This document shows positions 1 through 5,760 of a stretch of DNA of 9,619 bases, one piece after another. Source of the stretch: an uncultured Mycoplasmatota bacterium (lineage in GTDB: Bacteria > Bacillota_I > Bacilli_A > RF39 > UBA660); NCBI GenBank assembly GCA_900549325.1, contig UROI01000029.1, forward strand, positions 1-9,619, written 5' to 3'. Numbering within the stretch: the stretch's first letter is position 1; the number at the start of each line of letters is the position of its first letter. The notes under the pieces are model-generated. The model worked only from the letters and a program-made list of their open reading frames with translations, had not been told where the DNA came from and ran no database searches. The translations under genes were made by a program, and so were the position numbers.

Positions 1-70
1 ATATTTTTGTAGTCCCTCTTTTTTATTAATGTCTACTTTAAGGGATGCATTTCACCACGTTACCTTCTTT

Positions 71-667
71 TTATTTATTACAATCACTAGTACAAATATT
101 AGTTTTAGTATCCTCAAACATCTTAGCAAGTTTAGCCTTAAGTCCCTCTAAATCTTCATTCTCCCAGTATTCTTTAGGAGTCTTATACCCCTTAGTATCC
201 GCAGCAGTCTCATCATCAAAACCAACAATTTCTCCATTTTTAACCGCTATTACTGAAGGAGCATAAATTCTCTTATTACCTTCTTCATCATATCTCAAAT
301 GATCTTTGAGTATTTCTACCAATTTTTTATAATTATCATTATTATCTTTTCTATCGTTTAATATGTTATAGTAGTATACTTTTTCTACGTCATTATCTTT
401 AGCCACTTCATTCAAATAAGGTACATAAGCAGTACACCAAGGACATTCAGGAAAGCCTAAATAAACAACTCCAGTACCATGCTCTAAAATATTAATAATC
501 TCATCAATACTTCTATATACAAACACATTATCTTCAGTAACACTACCATACTCTTCAGCAAACTTCTTACCGTCAGTTTCTCTATTCTTATTAATATATA
601 AGTACCCCAAAATACCAAGTATTATAACCAAAAGAATTCCCACTAAAATTACTATTTTCTTTTTCAC
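71..667 (-). CDS. Membrane-anchored thioredoxin-like protein
   Basis: About 198 residues. It starts with a lysine-rich end and a single hydrophobic segment (about residues 5-25), which should anchor it in the membrane with the rest outside. A thioredoxin-like fold follows, with the redox motif C-P-W-C in the context FPECPWCTAYVPYL. The closest named type I recognise is the PedC/BrcD-like thiol-disulfide oxidoreductase group. A second cysteine pair, C-T-S-D-C, lies at the extreme C-terminus. I place the start at the GTG at 665-667: an AGGTGA ribosome binding site lies 5 bases upstream at 673-678, whereas the longer GTG start at 674-676 sits inside that site and has none of its own. It follows the XRE gene on the same strand, with direct repeats and a possible TAAAAT -10 box in the gap. 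Oxidoreductase activity is likely; the substrate is unknown. Confidence 0.8.
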   Translation of the reverse strand: MKKKIVILVGILLVIILGILGYLYINKNRETDGKKFAEEYGSVTEDNVFVYRSIDEIINILEHGTGVVYLGFPECPWCTAYVPYLNEVAKDNDVEKVYYYNILNDRKDNNDNYKKLVEILKDHLRYDEEGNKRIYAPSVIAVKNGEIVGFDDETAADTKGYKTPKEYWENEDLEGLKAKLAKMFEDTKTNICTSDCNK

Positions 668-721
668 TTTTTTCACCTCATAATAATCATAAACTATTTA
701 TAATTATTTTACCACATAAAC

Positions 722-753
722 AAAGTTGAATTAACTAAACTTAAAGTTGAGTT
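722..753. repeat. Two direct repeats, 21 bp apart, between XRE and thioredoxin genes
   Basis: AAAGTTGAATT (722-732) and AAAGTTGAGTT (743-753) are direct repeats differing at one base, with a 21-bp period, close to two helical turns. They lie upstream of the thioredoxin-like gene, near where its promoter -35 region should be, and the second runs into the XRE stop codon. They could be a regulator binding site. No experimental or family evidence supports this. Confidence 0.35.
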
Positions 754-1451
754 TATGAGCAGTTACCATTTAAAGATAAAGGGACCTTATAAGTAGTTAT
801 CTTACCATTACTATCAGTAGCATTAATTTCTAATAAAATATTATTATTTTCAATATTCTTACATTCCTTACCAAAATTATCTATATTAAAATTAACATTC
901 TTTAAAAAATCATTAAGTCTAACCAAAACATTATCGTTATAATCATAACTACCAATTTTACTTTTCATAGTGCCATTTTCTTCATACAAAGTACATTCAA
1001 TCTTAGTATATAAATTATCATCACTACCACCACAGTAATCAATATTAGATATATATAAATAAGACTTACTTTTATTATAAGCTATACTTCCTGATATCTC
1101 AAAATTTGAACAATTAGAAGTCAAAGTCTTAAAGGTAAAACTATCGTCATGAAATATTATTAATAAAATAACTCCTAGTACTACAAGAAAGCTCACAATA
1201 GAACTAATAATAATTATTAGTTTTTTATTATTCTTTTTACTATTTACTCTACCATCAAGTAAATCATTAATATTAATATCATAGTCATTACATATCTCTT
1301 TTAATAAAGCAATATCTGGAATATTCTTACCATTCTCCCACTTGCTGACAGCCTGATAAGTAACACCATATTTTGTAGCAAACTTTTCTTGTGTCAAACC
1401 ACTTTTCTTACGAAGTTCTTTTATTAAATTACCAACTTTATTTTGATCCAT
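753..1451 (-). CDS. XRE-family transcriptional regulator with a membrane segment
   Basis: About 232 residues. An N-terminal helix-turn-helix of the Cro/C1 (HTH_3) type spans about residues 7-62, with the typical LTQEKFA...VTYQAVSKWENGKNIPD pattern. A basic linker leads to a strong membrane segment (about 77-100). The last 130 residues should lie outside the cell and contain five cysteines (115, 141, 154, 198 and 232 counted from the upstream ATG). I recognise no domain there. Two adjacent ATG codons are possible; the second (1449-1451) has the better distance, 7 bases, to GGAAG at 1459-1463. Promoter TTGTAT, 17 bp, TATAAT lies just upstream and contains a perfect 14-bp palindrome, so autoregulation is likely. 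The layout suggests a one-component sensor that passes an outside signal to an inner DNA-binding domain; the signal is unknown. Confidence 0.85.
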   Translation of the reverse strand: MDQNKVGNLIKELRKKSGLTQEKFATKYGVTYQAVSKWENGKNIPDIALLKEICNDYDININDLLDGRVNSKKNNKKLIIIISSIVSFLVVLGVILLIIFHDDSFTFKTLTSNCSNFEISGSIAYNKSKSYLYISNIDYCGGSDDNLYTKIECTLYEENGTMKSKIGSYDYNDNVLVRLNDFLKNVNFNIDNFGKECKNIENNNILLEINATDSNGKITTYKVPLSLNGNCS

Positions 1452-1472
1452 CATATCACTTCCATATTTAAA

Positions 1473-1501
1473 ATTATAATATAATTTCTATAGAAATACA
1501 A
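1473..1501 (-). promoter_or_regulatory. Promoter of the XRE gene
   Basis: On the minus strand, TTGTAT (1501-1496) and TATAAT (1478-1473) are separated by 17 bp. The -10 box is perfect and the -35 box is weak. It lies 22 bp upstream of the chosen XRE start. Confidence 0.6.
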
Positions 1502-1507
1502 TAGAAA
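1484..1507. promoter_or_regulatory. Candidate operator for the XRE regulator
   Basis: A perfect 14-bp palindrome, ATTTCTATAGAAAT (1484-1497), lies between and overlapping the -35 and -10 boxes of the XRE gene. A third half-site ATAGAAA (1501-1507) repeats the palindrome's right arm (1490-1496) with an 11-bp period. This placement is typical of a site where an XRE protein represses its own gene. Binding is inferred. Confidence 0.5.
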
Positions 1508-1531
1508 AAAGAGATAAATTAATATCCCTTT
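1505..1531 (-). terminator. Terminator after the ferritin-like gene
   Basis: In minus-strand RNA, AAAGGGATA and TATCTCTTT form a 9-bp stem with one G-U pair and a 6-base loop, followed by U residues. It sits directly after the stop at 1533 and abuts the XRE promoter. Confidence 0.6.
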
Positions 1532-1532
1532 A

Positions 1533-1964
1533 TTATAGATATTCTTTTAAATCTTCAATATTTTTCTCTTGCATTTTAACATAAGTATCCACTATTTTCT
1601 CTACTTCTTTATCCATCTTCTTATCATTTAGTATTCTTCTTCCCTCAAGTATTCCCATATTAGTACCCTTAAAAAGAAGTTCTGCTATTTTAGCATCACT
1701 ATCATCAGTCATAGTTCTCATTTCAATACCAAACCAAGTCATAGTCTTTTCCAACTTATTAGTCTCATGTGGCTCATCATCACTATTATATTTAGAATAA
1801 ATCTCATTAATATCCTCAGATATCTTTTTATATTCATCAGATTGTCTTTCAAGTAGTTTTTTAAATTTATTATCTTTAACTTTATCTATTATATAATCAA
1901 TAGCATCTATGCCCATACAAGTACCTTTATTAATTTCGTCTAAAACATTAATATTCTCTTTCAC
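1533..1964 (-). CDS. Helical ferritin-like (DUF2383-like) protein
   Basis: 143 residues, no signal peptide or membrane segment, rich in charged helix-forming residues. It looks like a four-helix bundle of the ferritin-like DUF2383 type; I assign this from the overall pattern, not from a decisive motif. It carries two similar elements, KGTCMGIDAI (residues 13-22) and KGTNMGILEG (99-108), suggesting two related helical hairpins. The start is GTG at 1962-1964, with GGTGA at 1971-1975 six bases upstream; the ATG one base upstream is followed at once by TGA in its own frame. A TATAAT-like box lies at 2019-2014, without a convincing -35. A terminator follows the gene. Function unknown; stress or metal-related roles are only possible by family analogy. 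Confidence 0.75.
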   Translation of the reverse strand: MKENINVLDEINKGTCMGIDAIDYIIDKVKDNKFKKLLERQSDEYKKISEDINEIYSKYNSDDEPHETNKLEKTMTWFGIEMRTMTDDSDAKIAELLFKGTNMGILEGRRILNDKKMDKEVEKIVDTYVKMQEKNIEDLKEYL

Positions 1965-2068
1965 ATTTAATCACCAATAATATTATTGACAATAAATAGT
2001 AAAATATACAAGAATTATATTTAAATAGCTCATAAACTGGCATCAAGAGGTTCAAGTAAATAAGTATT

Positions 2069-2097
2069 AAAAAAGCTCAAATTACTTTGAACTTTTT
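2069..2097 (-). terminator. Terminator of the tRNA operon
   Basis: A 12-bp stem (2070-2081 with 2086-2097) with a TTAC/GTAA loop, followed by a U run in minus-strand RNA. The one unpaired position on the plus strand (C2076/A2091) becomes a G-U pair in minus-strand RNA, which fixes the direction. It lies 12 bases beyond the 3' end of tRNA-Leu. Confidence 0.8.
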
Positions 2098-2108
2098 AAT
2101 ATACAATT

Positions 2109-2192
2109 TGGTGCGGGTGAAGGGACTTGAACCCCCACGGATGAACCACTAGATCCTAAGTCTAGCGCGTCTGCCAATTTCGCCACACCCGC
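2109..2192 (-). tRNA. tRNA-Leu(UAG)
   Basis: 84 nt including an encoded CCA (2109-2111). The acceptor pair GCGGGTG/CACCCGC is perfect. The anticodon arm CTAGA-CTTAGGA-TCTAG gives anticodon UAG, and the T arm contains GGTTCAAGTCC. The longer variable arm fits leucine. It is the second tRNA of a two-gene operon, after the CAU tRNA, and is followed by a terminator. Confidence 0.95.
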
Positions 2193-2207
2193 ATCAAAAA
2201 AATTATT

Positions 2208-2284
2208 TGGTGGACCCTGCAGGACTCGAACCTGCGACCGCCCGGTTATGAGCCGGATGCTCTAACCAACTGAGCTAAGGGTCC
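2208..2284 (-). tRNA. tRNA with CAU anticodon, probably tRNA-Ile2
   Basis: 77 nt including an encoded CCA (2208-2210). The acceptor pair GGACCCT/AGGGTCC is perfect and the anticodon loop CTCATAA reads CAU. CAU occurs in initiator Met, elongator Met and Ile2 tRNAs. The paired first acceptor base excludes the initiator. The GGACC acceptor start, with C4 and C5, resembles Firmicute tRNA-Ile2, whose C34 is turned into lysidine by TilS, more than elongator Met, which usually begins GGCG. The Ile2 call is an inference; the CAU reading is certain. It is the first gene of the tRNA operon and has an unusual leader. Confidence 0.9.
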
Positions 2285-2305
2285 ATTAACTTAAATAGTA
2301 TATAT

Positions 2306-2324
2306 TCAGTTGTTAGAGCATCCG
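2306..2324 (+). repeat. Inverted D-arm copy in the pre-tRNA leader
   Basis: The plus-strand sequence TCAGTTGTTAGAGCATCCG equals the D-arm and start of the anticodon stem of the neighbouring CAU tRNA (2254-2273, minus strand), lacking one G. It is in the opposite orientation to the tRNA and falls inside the transcribed leader. Minus-strand RNA could therefore form a 19-bp hairpin between the leader and the tRNA, with a 32-nt loop. It could be a tRNA remnant or a regulatory element. Confidence 0.8.
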
Positions 2325-2343
2325 CTCCCCGAATAACAAAATA

Positions 2344-2372
2344 AGTATACCATTTTTATAGATTAGTGTCAA
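2344..2372 (-). promoter_or_regulatory. Promoter of the tRNA operon
   Basis: TTGACA (2372-2367) and TATACT (2349-2344) with a 17-bp spacer ending in TGG, an extended -10. This is a near-consensus promoter. Transcription should start near 2337, about 53 bases upstream of the first tRNA. Confidence 0.85.
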
Positions 2373-2411
2373 CTACTAAAATAATTTTTTTAACACTTTC
2401 ACTACTAATTT

Positions 2412-2702
2412 ATGCAAAAAAGAATAAAATTTACTATGAATAATCAAAATCTTGAAGATAAATCATTAACTACCCTAGCCTTTATCATAGGACTAGCTCT
2501 AATAGACAATCTAACGAGTACCGAGCAAAATGCCGTAGGTAACTGGATAATGCTAATAGCCCAAACTCTATGTACCAATGGAAGTTATACTTTTAATAAA
2601 GAATGGAAATCCCATATAAATAATGCAAATACCCCCGTAACAAAAGATACACTAGAAAAAGTTGGTAACATAATCAATAATACTATAAAAAAAAATACCT
2701 GA
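2412..2702 (+). CDS. Small hypothetical protein
   Basis: 96 residues, the only plus-strand protein gene I support in the window. The middle part (about residues 20-57), with TTLAFIIGLALIDNL and STEQNAVGNWIMLIAQTLCTN, looks like a compact conserved domain with hydrophobic helices; it is not a clear signal peptide and probably not a true membrane segment. No known family is recognised. No good ribosome binding site precedes the ATG at 2412; the alternative ATG at 2436 is no better. It lies divergent to the tRNA operon. No terminator with a T run follows, only a hairpin at 2756-2790. The protein-like composition makes it probably real. Confidence 0.6.
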   Translation: MQKRIKFTMNNQNLEDKSLTTLAFIIGLALIDNLTSTEQNAVGNWIMLIAQTLCTNGSYTFNKEWKSHINNANTPVTKDTLEKVGNIINNTIKKNT

Positions 2703-2755
2703 AATATCTTTGTTTCTTCCTTGCTTCACTAAAAATTTATCAATATCATTGAAAG

Positions 2756-2790
2756 TATCTTCAAGGTCACAATTTACGTCCTTGAAGATA
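2756..2790. repeat. 11-bp inverted repeat
   Basis: TATCTTCAAGG (2756-2766) and CCTTGAAGATA (2780-2790) pair perfectly around a 13-base loop. No T run follows on either strand, so it is not a standard terminator. It lies after the small plus-strand gene. Confidence 0.6.
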
Positions 2791-2823
2791 TTATTCCATC
2801 CAAATAACAAACACATAAATACA

Positions 2824-2867
2824 TTAGTTTAAGAAAACTAACACTTTGAGATTACAAGCTCAAAGTG
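2824..2867. repeat. Two adjacent hairpins
   Basis: TTAGTTT/AAACTAA (2824-2841, 4-base loop) and CACTTTGAG/CTCAAAGTG (2842-2867, 8-base loop) are perfect hairpins set back to back, beyond the ppdK terminator. They may be a repeated intergenic element or a weak second terminator; the sequence does not decide. Confidence 0.55.
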
Positions 2868-2870
2868 CAT

Positions 2871-2912
2871 AAAGAAAAAGAACTAAGATAACTATTATAT
2901 CTAAGTTCTTTT
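2871..2912 (-). terminator. Terminator of ppdK
   Basis: A 15-position stem (2876-2890 with 2898-2912, one mismatch) with a 7-base loop, followed in minus-strand RNA by UUUUUCUUU. It begins 8 bases after the ppdK stop codon. Confidence 0.8.
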
Positions 2913-2919
2913 AATATAA

Positions 2920-5550
2920 TTATTTACTAGCTTTAATTGCAGCTTGAGCAGCAGCAAGTCTAGCTATAGGTACTCTAAATGGTGAGCAAGAAACATATGT
3001 TAATCCTATATTATGACAGAATTCAACACTAGATGGATCTCCACCATGTTCTCCGCATATACCAAGTTTAATATTTGGTCTTGTAGCTCTACCCTTTTCA
3101 GCAGCCATTTTAACAAGTTGACCAACACCAACTTGATCTAATTTAGCAAATGGATCTTGTTCATAAATCTTCTTTTCATAGTAGGCACCTAAGAACTTAC
3201 CAGCATCATCTCTAGAGAAACCAAATGTCATTTGTGTTAAATCATTAGTACCAAATGAGAAGAATTCAGCTTCAGTAGCAATTGCATCAGCAGTAAGAGC
3301 AGCCCTAGGTATTTCAATCATAGTACCAATATGATATTCCATATCAGAACCTTTTTCTTTCTTAACAAGTTCAGCAGTCTCTACTACTATATCTTTAACA
3401 TACTTTAACTCTTTAACTTCACCAACAAGTGGAATCATAATCTCAGGAACAATATCATATTCCTCTTCTTCATGAACTTCAATAGCGGCTTCCATTAAAG
3501 CTCTAGTTTGCATTCTAGCAATTTCTGGATAAGTAACTGCTAAACGACATCCTCTATGACCCATCATTGGATTAAATTCATGTAATTCATTACATACGTC
3601 AATAATATGCTCTACAGTCATTCCCATAGCATCAGCAAGTTCTTTCATTTCAGCCTCTGTCTTAGGAATAAACTCATGAAGAGGCGGATCAATATAACGT
3701 ACAGTCATAGGTAGACCCTTTAATTCCTTATACATTTCTTTAAAGTCACCTTTTTGATAAGGAATTAATAAACTCAAATATTTCTCTCTATCTTCAACTG
3801 TTTCAGATAAAATCATTCTTCTTAAGTTAAATATTCTCTCTTCATCAAAGAACATATGCTCAGTACGACAAAGTCCAATACCTTCAGCACCAAGTTCAAT
3901 TGCTTTTCTAGTATCTTTAGGAGTATCAGCATTAGTTCTAACACCAAGCTTACGATACTTGTCAGCCCATGCCATAACACGGCCAAATTCACCTGCAATA
4001 GTAGCATCAACTGTTGGAATAGCTCCATCATAAATATTACCAGTAGTACCATCAATAGAGATAACATCTCCTTCATGGTATACCTTACCAGCTAAAGTAA
4101 ATTCCTTCTTAGCTTCATTCATGATGATATCACCACATCCAGATACGCAGCAAGTACCCATACCACGAGCAACAACTGCAGCATGACTAGTCATACCACC
4201 ACGTACTGTCAAGATACCTTGAGCAGCCTTCATACCAGTAATATCTTCAGGAGAAGTCTCAAGTCTAACAAGTACAACCTTTTCTCCTTTACCACCGATA
4301 CCATAAGTAGCAGCATCTTCCGCAGTAAATACAATCTTACCACAAGCAGCACCAGGAGAAGCACCAAGTCCTTTTCCAACTGGAGTAGCAGATTTTAGTG
4401 CCTTACTATCAAACTGTGGATGTAATAATGTATCTAAGTTTCTAGGATCAATCATTAATACAGCCTCTTCTTCAGTTCTCATTCCTTCATCAACTAAATC
4501 ACAAGCAATCTTTAAAGCAGCTTGAGCAGTTCTCTTACCATTTCTAGTTTGTAACATATACAATTTACCATGTTCTACAGTAAATTCCATATCTTGCATA
4601 TCACGGTAGTGTTCTTCCAAAGTAGCACATACTTTCTTAAACTTTTCAAAAGCCTCTGGGAACTTATCAGCCATTTCAGTAATCTTCATTGGAGTTCTAA
4701 CACCCGCAACAACATCTTCACCTTGTGCATTAGTTAAAAATTCACCAAATAAACCTTTTTCACCAGTAGCAGGGTCTCTTGTGAAAGCAACACCTGTACC
4801 ACAATCATCTCCCATATTACCAAATGCCATTGATTGAACATTAACAGCAGTTCCCCAAGAATATGGAATATCATTATCTCTACGATAAACATTAGCTCTT
4901 GGATTATCCCAAGATCTAAATACCGCTTTAATAGCTCCCATTAATTGTTCTTTTGGATCATCAGGGAAATCTTCACCAATCTTAGACTTATATTCTTCTT
5001 TAAACTCTCTAGCTAATTCTTTTAAATCATCAGCAGTAAGTTCAACATCTAATTTAACATTCTTTTCTTCCTTCATCTTATCGATTAGTTGTTCAAAGTA
5101 TTTCTTACCAACTTCCATAACAACATCAGAATACATTTGAATAAATCTACGATAGCAATCCCAAGCCCATCTAGGATTATTAGACTTTTCTGCAAGAACA
5201 TTAACTACTTCTTCATTTAATCCTAAATTAAGAATAGTATCCATCATACCAGGCATACTAGCTCTAGCACCACTTCTAACAGAAACTAATAATGGATTTT
5301 CTTTGTCTCCAAATTTCTTTCCTGTAATCTCTTCCATCTTAACTATGTATTCGTTAATTTGGCTTTGAATCTCATCATTAATTGTACGTCCATCTTCATA
5401 GTACTTAGTACAAGCTTCAGTAGTAATAGTAAATCCCTGTGGAACTGGCAAACCAATATTTGTCATTTCCGCTAAGTTAGCACCTTTACCACCAAGAAGG
5501 TTTCTCATATCTGCATTACCTTCTGTAAACAAATAAACATATTTTGTCAT
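2920..5550 (-). CDS. ppdK: Pyruvate, phosphate dikinase
   Basis: 876 residues, full length for the family (the Clostridium symbiosum enzyme is 874). It reversibly converts ATP, phosphate and pyruvate to AMP, pyrophosphate and PEP in the cytoplasm, and in anaerobes often serves glycolysis with pyrophosphate. Order of domains: N-terminal ATP-binding domain (about 1-340, starting with GGKGANLAEM), swivelling phosphohistidine domain (about 390-510) with GGMTSHAAVVARG and catalytic His456, and the C-terminal PEP/pyruvate barrel (about 530-876) with GICGEHGGDP and catalytic Cys832. Thr454, two residues before the histidine, is the residue targeted by PPDK regulatory kinases in other species; no such regulator is present here. 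Ribosome binding site GAGGTGA lies at 5558-5564, 7 bases before ATG. It appears to be a single-gene unit with its own promoter and terminator. Confidence 0.98.
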   Translation of the reverse strand: MTKYVYLFTEGNADMRNLLGGKGANLAEMTNIGLPVPQGFTITTEACTKYYEDGRTINDEIQSQINEYIVKMEEITGKKFGDKENPLLVSVRSGARASMPGMMDTILNLGLNEEVVNVLAEKSNNPRWAWDCYRRFIQMYSDVVMEVGKKYFEQLIDKMKEEKNVKLDVELTADDLKELAREFKEEYKSKIGEDFPDDPKEQLMGAIKAVFRSWDNPRANVYRRDNDIPYSWGTAVNVQSMAFGNMGDDCGTGVAFTRDPATGEKGLFGEFLTNAQGEDVVAGVRTPMKITEMADKFPEAFEKFKKVCATLEEHYRDMQDMEFTVEHGKLYMLQTRNGKRTAQAALKIACDLVDEGMRTEEEAVLMIDPRNLDTLLHPQFDSKALKSATPVGKGLGASPGAACGKIVFTAEDAATYGIGGKGEKVVLVRLETSPEDITGMKAAQGILTVRGGMTSHAAVVARGMGTCCVSGCGDIIMNEAKKEFTLAGKVYHEGDVISIDGTTGNIYDGAIPTVDATIAGEFGRVMAWADKYRKLGVRTNADTPKDTRKAIELGAEGIGLCRTEHMFFDEERIFNLRRMILSETVEDREKYLSLLIPYQKGDFKEMYKELKGLPMTVRYIDPPLHEFIPKTEAEMKELADAMGMTVEHIIDVCNELHEFNPMMGHRGCRLAVTYPEIARMQTRALMEAAIEVHEEEEYDIVPEIMIPLVGEVKELKYVKDIVVETAELVKKEKGSDMEYHIGTMIEIPRAALTADAIATEAEFFSFGTNDLTQMTFGFSRDDAGKFLGAYYEKKIYEQDPFAKLDQVGVGQLVKMAAEKGRATRPNIKLGICGEHGGDPSSVEFCHNIGLTYVSCSPFRVPIARLAAAQAAIKASK

Positions 5551-5572
5551 TTACCTTTCACCTCACTCTTTA

Positions 5573-5601
5573 ATAATAACAAAATCAAAATAAAAAGGCA
5601 A
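5573..5601 (-). promoter_or_regulatory. Candidate ppdK promoter
   Basis: TTGCCT (5601-5596) and TATTAT (5578-5573), 17-bp spacer ending in TGT, an extended -10. The -35 lies inside the arm of the upstream terminator. The start of transcription would be about 16 bases before the ATG, leaving just room for the ribosome binding site. Confidence 0.45.
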
Positions 5602-5614
5602 TAATATTGCCTTT
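5592..5614 (-). terminator. Terminator after the unknown gene at 5761-6648
   Basis: A perfect 9-bp stem, AAAGGCAAT/ATTGCCTTT, with a 3-base loop, followed by U residues in minus-strand RNA. It is 147 bases beyond the stop at 5761; a palindromic repeat lies between. Confidence 0.75.
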
Positions 5615-5670
5615 AGTTTACTTATTTTTTACACATTTTCATTCACTTTCAGCCTATAAGTCTTCCAGTG

Positions 5671-5738
5671 CTATTTATAGCCTAAAGTCTATAAATAGTA
5701 TATCTACATATCTATCATATATAAGCCATTACTATATA
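5671..5738 (+). repeat. Palindromic dispersed repeat, copy 1
   Basis: About 68 bp that match the reverse complement of 9554-9619 with few changes, including an identical 15-base core TATCTACATATCTAT. The left part is a perfect 10-bp hairpin, CTATTTATAG/CTATAAATAG, with an 8-base loop. At the stem position 5672/5697 the T-A pair here is a C-G pair in the other copy, a compensatory change. It sits between a gene's stop and its terminator, which suggests insertion. Confidence 0.75.
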
Positions 5739-5760
5739 CCAAACTAATAAATATAACTTC

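Noticed and set aside
1..70. Gene or terminator at the left edge
   Set aside because: I found only a weak 5-bp pairing and very short frames; nothing can be supported in this stretch.
45..266. Plus-strand frame of 73 residues
   Set aside because: It lies entirely antisense to the 3' end of the thioredoxin-like gene and has no ribosome binding site.
2285..2343. T-box or other leader riboswitch before the tRNAs
   Set aside because: It is too short and lacks T-box motifs; the only clear signal is the inverted D-arm copy.
2700..2790. Minus-strand reading that resembles protein (LEDTFNDIDKFLVKQG)
   Set aside because: Too short, without a start or ribosome binding site, and overlapping a hairpin; it could be a gene relic but nothing confirms it.
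2756..2790. Terminator for the small plus-strand gene
   Set aside because: The stem is good but no T run follows on either strand.
3822..4398. Open frames of 71-84 residues on both strands inside ppdK
   Set aside because: They are shadows of a highly conserved enzyme gene, with low-complexity Ser/Thr/Asn or Leu-rich translations and no ribosome binding sites.
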